In this document: positions 57,740-64,000 of the stretch, piece after piece
Numbering within the stretch: the first letter of the stretch is position 1
Layout: each line of letters opens with the position of its first letter
Source: Diphasiastrum complanatum
Lineage: Eukaryota; Streptophyta; Lycopodiopsida; Lycopodiales; Lycopodiaceae
Reading direction: 5' to 3'
NCBI GenBank assembly: GCA_029204225.1
Contig: CM055103.1
Span: forward strand, 25,124,656-25,188,655
Length of the DNA stretch: 64,000 nucleotides
Program-made: the position numbers and the translations under genes
The notes under the pieces: model-generated
Databases searched by the model: none
Told to the model about the DNA's origin: nothing
What the model saw: the letters and a program-made list of their open reading frames with translations, nothing else

Positions 57740-58700
57740 AAAGGTTAGCTTGCTTGCATTGATTCTTCTTCTTGAAGCAATTTGTGGCATAATTGCCACA
57801 AAAGAAACACTTGATCTTCTTTTTCTTCCACTTGGATCTTGAAGCTTGAGAGGAATTGTCCTCCTCTCCATCTTTGACTTTGTCTTTGTCTTTCTTGAAG
57901 TGTTGTTGATGTCCTTTGCTCATCTCTTTAGGCTTGTCCTTGACAAATAGAGCTTTGTCATCTCCACCATTGTTGATAGAAGGTTTGTTCATCCTCATAA
58001 GCTTGTTCTCTTGCCTACATTCTTCAGCAATTAGAACTCCTTGAAGTGTCTCCAAAATTGGAAGCTCCTCCTTGATTGGCATCCTTCAAGCCATTTAGGA
58101 TCACTTGCACAAGTTCACTTTGGTTTATGTGGTCTCCCCTATACAAGAAAGCTCTCTATGAAGGTCCTTCAATAAAATATAATTGGAGGCCCTCTCATCA
58201 CTTCTTTGGAAGCTTTGAAAAATTTGATTCCTTAGTATGAGCAATCTATAGGTATTTTTGGCCTCATAAATGGCTTGAGGATGTCCCAAGCCTCCTTGGC
58301 CAGGGTGCAAGTGTTTCTAATTTCTCTCAGCACTTCATTTGAAACATTCATCTTGATATAGTGAAGATCCATTATTGCTATTTTCTTGTACCTTTGGACT
58401 TATTAAAGCAATTGAGGCTCTTTCTCAAGTCCAAGGACAATATCCATCACATCTTGGAGGATCAAAATGATCCATACTCACCTTCCAAATAGAGTAGTTG
58501 GAGGTGGTCAATCTCTCACTTTGCTCCAAGAGAAAGGATCCCATAAATGCCATCTTTCTTGAGAAATTGTCTTTTAATGGATCAAAAAAGTGTTGCTTCT
58601 CTCTCAATGAAGGATTCAATAATGGTGTCCTACCAACTCCAACTTGAGACCTTGCAACTAGGCGTGAGATCAATCTCACTAGATATGCCAACTCCTCTCA
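57740..58700 (-). pseudogene. Ty1/copia gag remnant (UBN2 type)
   Basis: Minus frames: MAFMGSFLLEQSERLTTSNY, SIWKVSMD, then pieces MDLHYIKMNVSNEVLREIRN and TCTLAKEAWDILKPF, and at 57780-57890 GRKRRSS in one frame and KKKIKCFFCGNYATNCFKKK in another. The last is a CCHC zinc knuckle in which the His position has become Thr. The gag order fits copia, but frames change at least twice and pol is missing. Confidence 0.78.
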
Positions 58701-59295
58701 ATCTAGATCAAGTTCCAATCCAAAGATGAAGCAAAGCCAAATTTTGGGCCAACCTTTCTCAAGCATGTGTGAATCACTCAAGACATCCACAAAAGACTCA
58801 AATACAAGTGATTTGTATGAAACTATGTGGCTATGGCCTCAAAATCATGCCTAAATCTCACCTAGACAAAATTGGCAAGCATAAACTTGAGTTTTTGGAT
58901 GAAACAAGCTACATATGGGTCAAACCTGGAGTGTCCAACCAGGTCGGGTGCCCTACCCACATCACTTCAAATGGCTATAACTTCCACAAGACACATCCAA
59001 TTGGGTTGAAACAAATTGCAACACAATCTAGACTCATAGCGTTCTGTCAAGCTATTATACACCAAATTTGAATCAACCTTGGAGACACACCAAAAAGTCA
59101 AAATTGACTGATCTCAAACGTTTATGAGCAGTAAAATCCGTACAATACTCAGCATGGATCTATTCAATGTGAATTAGATCTCTTTTGAATCAAAAAACCT
59201 CTTGATAGCTAGAGAGATTCAACTACACTCTCAAAATCAAGATTTGAGCCAAGAATTTTCATCACACTTGAACTATGCATGAACACTTTAGGTAG

Positions 59296-59307
59296 GCTCT
59301 AATACCA
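59296..59307 (-). other. primer-binding site of the inserted copia
   Basis: The minus strand reads TGGTATTAGAGC, followed across the junction by an LTR terminus (plus-strand TGTGAAATTTTCACACG at 59308). Confidence 0.82.
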
Positions 59308-59500
59308 TGTGAAATTTTCACACGTGTGGGGACAGCCCAAACAATGTGGTTGATCTTCTATAGCGTGAGTGATTGTACATAGATTAAGCACAAATTTGAT
59401 TGATTGATTCTAGCTTGGCTATTCTAAGGCAAGAGAACTAATTACATGCATGAAACATTCACCACACATTATACACATGTAAAGGCAACTTGTGATATAC
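59308..59500 (-). repeat. LTR of the inserted copia (approximate)
   Basis: Starts TGTGAAATTTTCACA next to the primer-binding site. Non-coding until the DUF7869-type frame resumes near 59507, so the LTR is at most about 190 bases. Confidence 0.5.
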
Positions 59501-60690
59501 TCCCAAGCCACATGTTTTGCATTTAAAAGAGACTTTGGACTTTAACCTCTTTACGAAAGGGGTTGAGAATAATTGTTGCCTTGAAAAGTTGAATGACATA
59601 AGCTTTCAACATTGTTTCATGACTAAATCATTGGATCCAAATGTAGTGCATTTACATGCAAAGCAACTGTCAAGCATGAAAGATTCCAAAAGATGAATTG
59701 CGGTTTTTAAAATTTATTCCGGAAGATTCCATGAAAGCAGCGAAGCAACATCCACTCTTGAATTAGGAGGAGGCAAGAGAGTCAGAAAGAAAACAAAGAG
59801 CTATTGATTTCGATGTATGTTTGCAGGTGCAAAGAGTTCTAATTGAGAAAGCTAAAAAATATGCAGGGGCAGAAAGCACCAATTGGTGGAACAATTTTTT
59901 TAATGAGCAAGAGTCGTTACTCGACAGAATCAAAAATAACTTTGATGAGCTATAAGATCCATTTTCATGGCCACATGCATCTCCAAACAAGGAATTTGAT
60001 GGCTCAAACAATGTTTTGCTATTCAACAAATCATCTCTTCCACTACATAAAAGAGAAATATACCTTGGTGCAAGGAGATCCAGAGAAAGAAGAAAGGAAC
60101 TAGAAGAAATATGGCACGATGATCCTAGAGACTTGAAAGTAGGTTCAATGATTGCAACACTTGCATCTGAAGATCCATTGCAACATCCTTTTTGGATAGC
60201 TAAAGTGCTATCTATAAGTCGACATGCTACATCAAATAAAATAACTAAAGTCAATGTACATTGGCTTAAAACAGACCATGTAGATGCTTTCATGGGAAAG
60301 TACTCATTGGAGATGATAAGTAATGGCAGAGGAAATCTAAGAAGTGAAAAACGAAAAATACTCAAAGCACAATTGTTTTGCACCTAGAAGATGTTGACAT
60401 ACTTGTATATTATTTTAGACTCACAAGTACAAGTCATTTGTGCAAGTCAACAATCGCAATTCTAAAGCCAAAAAATTCAGGAGAACCTTCTGCTTTACAC
60501 ATTTTTCATGGTCCAAGTCGTAACACTCGTTCCAAAAAGAATAATCCTAAGTCTTATGGTCTTCATATAGAATTAGATGGCATTCTAGTTAGCAGTGAAG
60601 AAGAAAATGCATCCTCTACATCATATGGCTCATCTATGTATACAAGAGACACCGATGGATATGATAGTCAAAGTGATCAGCCATTGTAAT
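59501..60690 (+). pseudogene. DUF7869-type protein, C-terminal part
   Basis: Plus frames: HVLHLKETLDFNLFTKG, CLEKLNDISFQHCFMTKSLD, then near 59840 NWWNNFFNEQESLLDRIKNN and DPFSWP, then an open frame at 60016-60387 with LGARRSRERRKELEEIWHDD, LKVGSMIATLASEDPLQHPF, WIAKVLSISRHATSNKITKV and FMGKYSLEMI. The VGSMIA...FWIAKV...VHW...GKY pattern looks like a small SH3/Tudor-like barrel, which I recall at the end of such proteins. The final frame (60378-60689) is acidic and Ser-rich. It continues the gene broken at 57534. Confidence 0.6.
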
Positions 60691-63215
60691 TTTGTAAATT
60701 TGTTTCTATTATGTTTTTCAATTAACGTATTCAAAAATATCCAAAATTTTGGAAGTTTTGTGTGACCTTGTACATGAATGTATGAAATGATTAATAGATA
60801 GGAGTGTTTTACACAAACGCATAAAAATTATTTTTTGAAATTCTTAAAATAGTCATAATTTTTTGGAATATAGTTATGCCTACTTTTTATTTAACATTTT
60901 TTTAACTTAAAATTGACAAAAAATGTATATTTTTAAAATCTTGTAATGAGCTTCAAAATCGAAAAATGTTCACATTCTGTAGCCATTTTTTGAAATTCTT
61001 TATACGTGCGATTATGATATTTGAAATGGACATAAAAGTAGAGTTTAAAAAAAAAATATTAACCAATAATCCAAATGTTTCTCCTAAGCTCGCAAACTTT
61101 CTCACTCAACTCGCAACAGTGTTTGGGAGTGAAAACCTATGATTTGATTCATATTAGAAAGATGGTCTTGTGAGATGAAGACATGATTTTCTCATTTTTG
61201 CTGACAATAAATTCAATTGCAAGAGGCCTTGATGCTTTTGTCCTTTTTCTAGTCATCACTATTTTAAGAAGCAACAACTTGACATTTGACTATGGAAGAA
61301 GTTTCAAGGGCATCCTGATTTGAAATTGAGAAAGTCGTACATTTGAGAGTAATCAAATTTTAGGTATCACAGTTTCCCTCAAGGATTATGATAAACTAGT
61401 GAAGTTCAATTTCAGGTTGTGTAGGAAAAAGACAAATTTGATATTGATAGAACTATGTAATGGTAGTTTTCAAAGGGCACAAGCTTTTAAATGAGAAGAG
61501 TACTTATGTTTTTTGAATGGAGGTGTGACGTCGTGTACAAATTTGGAGAAGTTTTTGGGAGCATACATTTCATAACATAGGGAAAACAAGGTAGCTTTAT
61601 CAAGACATGGACCTCAAAGAAGATGTTGTTGTCAAAGAAAACATCTACAATGTACCTAGAAGTAATGATTGGATTTCTTATGAAGTGGAGGGGACAAAAG
61701 ATGAGATCTTTTTGTCTTTCTCAACAGTGAAAAACATCAAGAGAAATATTTGCTTGAGCATAAAACCACATTGTTCAGACTAAGCAAATAAACTTGACTA
61801 GACCCGCTTACATATAAGACTAAAGAAGAAGCAAAGGTATGAAAATTAGAGTAAACTATTATCTCATTTTAGTGTAATTGAAATTAATTACTTCATCCTC
61901 ATCCAATTCTTTCCAACTCTTCACACATATATAGAATCTCTTTGAGGAGATGAAAGGTCTAATAGAAGGAAAGATGATGTGGGAGTGCTAATTCATCTTG
62001 GCTAAAACTTACTGATAAGCGATATATAGAGTGCTCCATTGAATAGATCTTGAATAGCCCCATCATCGAGAATTACTATGAAGGGTGGCTTTTCGCTAGC
62101 ATTGCATGCTTGAGCAGGAGTCTCAATGATTTTCTTAGTGTGGTGCCCACCAATAATGGGTGGGTATTTAGGTGTTGATTGGTAAAAACATGGGAATCAA
62201 CCTAGGTATCAAAGAAGTGACCCAAATGGTATATGATTATTTGATACGAGGTTCAATACCCAACTAGGCTTAATTTCAGCGTAGTCAATGCTCATTTCGA
62301 TATCCGAATCATGGGAAAAAGGATCAATGGTATCGATATAGTATCCATTTTTTCCTTGGAATTCAGAACTTACATGATATGTAAAAGATTCTATTTATGG
62401 TGCCAATAATGTATTGGCCTCCAAAATCGTATGCATATTACACTAAAAAGTTCATGCATTTCATTAAATGCATCCTACCCATGAAAAAACGTGCGCTTTC
62501 CGAAGAAGAGAATTTATATACTAGTACTTGGGTTTATACTGGGCTGGTATCACCCTTGCAAAACCCAGGTTGGTTGATAGTAGTCTCCAATTTGTGAACA
62601 TACTTGAATTCATACCCAACTGATATCAATTTTTCCTAAAAAGTGTAGTACTAGGACCCAGCTCGTATTGAAAATTTCAATATGTGCCCAACACTAGTCC
62701 CCAAACATATTCTTACTTATCTCTATCATCTAGATGAAAAAGGGATGGCCCTCTTTTGTGTGCCTATATATCTTTGTAAGAGTGTATGTTGAGCCTTTGC
62801 TTGTTTTCTTTAGCTACTCTAAAAATTTGTTTACCTTTGGGTTTCATTTGAAGACCACCAAAAGGTTTAGGTTGAAAGGACATGTAACTCCCTTGGGTTT
62901 CATTTGACGAAAGGACACGTGACTCCCTCGGGTTTCATTTGATGAGAAGATCATAAGTGATGTCAAGTTTGCATTAATAGCAAGAATAGGGGAGGAAAGG
63001 TCAAAAATCTAGAAGCTAATGTAGTAGGAAAGGTAATAGGTAGTGGGGTATACAAGAGCTTTTGGAGCAAAGATACAAGGAGGGGGCCACAATGGGAAGA
63101 GCGTGAAGGAAGAGACAACCTGGCCAGGATTATATGGTGGAGACCATGGGGATGGAAAAGAAGGAATAAACTCAATGGAGTGAGTGAGAGTAGAGGAGGA
63201 TAATGCATAAAAGAA
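60691..63215. other. gene-free AT-rich region
   Basis: No convincing coding sequence on either strand. Three copies of a GGGTTTCATTTGA word at 62840-62945, joined by similar AAAGGACA(C/T)GT linkers, form a short degenerate repeat. Confidence 0.6.
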
Positions 63216-63378
63216 GGAAGGATGTCAAAGTAGGATGACAAGATGGGTGTGGAATGTGTCAAGAGGGAGGAAGGATGTCAAAGTAGGATGACAAGGTGGG
63301 TGTGGAATGTGTCAAGAGGGAGGAAGGATGTCAAAGTAGGATGACAAGGTGGGTGTGGATTGTGTCAAGAGAGAGGAA
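63216..63378 (+). repeat. 53 bp tandem repeat, three copies
   Basis: GATGTCAAAGTAGGATGACA starts at 63221, 63274 and 63327. Units are nearly identical; the last differs at TGTGGATTGTG and AAGAGAGAGG. Confidence 0.95.
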
Positions 63379-64000
63379 GAAAACAAAGGAGATGATTGCA
63401 TGTCACTAGAGGTTGTGCCATCTGAGTTTGTTCGTTAATCCATCTCTAGTGATAGTTTTACTGGCATTCTTTCCATCTGCATTGGTGTCCCTGGGGATTG
63501 TTCTTCTTCCTTTTTGTCTATGAATTTTTCTGGTACACACTGCATTTATTTCTCATCTTTCTTTTTTACTTCTTGTACATCTATCGTGTTCTTTCTAAAC
63601 TTGTGTACCTCAACATTATCCTCATCCATGATGTGATCAATCTTTCTCCACAATTACTTCATTTTTCCTAGTAACTTACTCACCACAAATACAATCACAC
63701 TTGCATTCACATTGCTTCCAGTTCATTTTTCCTTTACATTTTTCTTATGCTCATTATCATCAAGACTTTTACACACTCTATTAGGCTTGCTCACTATTTT
63801 TTCCTCCTTTCCATCCTACCAAGATGACTATTCTCCTAAGAATTATCCTTTTCGATAGGAAGAGTTTATCGGTCTGCACAATCCAATCTGAATTTACTCC
63901 CCCTTGTATCTACAAAAGCTGGTGTCTCCACACAGCTGCACCCCCAGTACACAGTAATCTAGAAGCTACTGAATTAGTATATATACAACAATCTAGAAGC
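63379..64000. other. gene-free window end
   Basis: Pyrimidine-rich sequence without a supported ORF. ATCTAGAAGC occurs at 63958 and again at the window end. Confidence 0.5.

Noticed and set aside
59763-60383. 206-codon minus-strand ORF
   Set aside because: Antisense of the DUF7869 C-terminal frames, which have better composition and order; the minus ORF shows no motif.

Overview
This window is nuclear DNA from a land plant. It has one intact-looking, intron-rich host gene embedded in a dense, nested graveyard of retroelements. The host gene is a ubiquitin-specific protease of the USP10/UBP24 type: eight coding exons with consistent splice phases run from the ATG at 29018 to the TAA at 49023 and encode about 595 residues. 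Kilobase introns, many Ty1/copia and Ty3/gypsy remnants, a GIPMG-type (Penelope-like) reverse transcriptase and a DUF7869-type protein suggest a large, repeat-rich genome. These families suggest a non-seed plant (fern, lycophyte or bryophyte) rather than a flowering plant; that placement is inference from memory of where the families occur.

Layout. 1-5435: minus-strand Ty1/copia element (copia-1) with about 1 kb LTRs, PBS, PPT and a decayed gag-pol. It is inserted into a second copia (copia-2), whose RT resumes at 5436. 5867-10122: a patchwork of a dispersed 380 bp repeat, a copia gag-protease remnant, an unidentified ORF ending at an LTR, another copia-2 RT/RNase H copy and a long LTR followed by a primer-binding site. 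10625-10764: AG/AC microsatellite. 12134-13475: internally deleted gypsy element (gag joined directly to RNase H/integrase). 13500-18545: minus-strand gypsy material with gag-like, LTR-like and integrase blocks. 18551-21250: copia-1-family RT piece, a gypsy-type LTR and a copia-1 solo LTR. 21910-22134: long GA tract. 22197-23900: decayed GIPMG-type reverse transcriptase. 25050-25421: GC-rich block that may be the host gene's promoter and 5' UTR. 27485-28600: two LINE 3' ends facing each other across a CT microsatellite.

29018-49023: the UBP24-like gene. Intron 3 carries a truncated chromodomain gypsy (32101-35053) and a LINE 3' end, and its acceptor is locally duplicated. Intron 6 contains a 100 bp duplication and intron 7 a pair of imperfect repeats. 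51240-51790: LINE zinc-knuckle remnant. 52400-53372: decayed DNA-methylase-like gene that keeps a recognisable intron. 53395-54017: gypsy integrase end and a perfect 71 bp inverted repeat. 54024-56090: copia RT/RNase H with PPT and LTR. 56110-60690: a DUF7869-type gene split by a 2 kb insertion of copia gag plus a CT/CA microsatellite; its core residues suggest a DDE/D-type nuclease. 60700-64000: AT-rich DNA with no recognisable gene and a 53 bp tandem repeat.

Only the UBP24-like gene looks functional. Almost every other coding block has stops, frameshifts or truncations. All boundaries and similarities were read by eye and no search was run.
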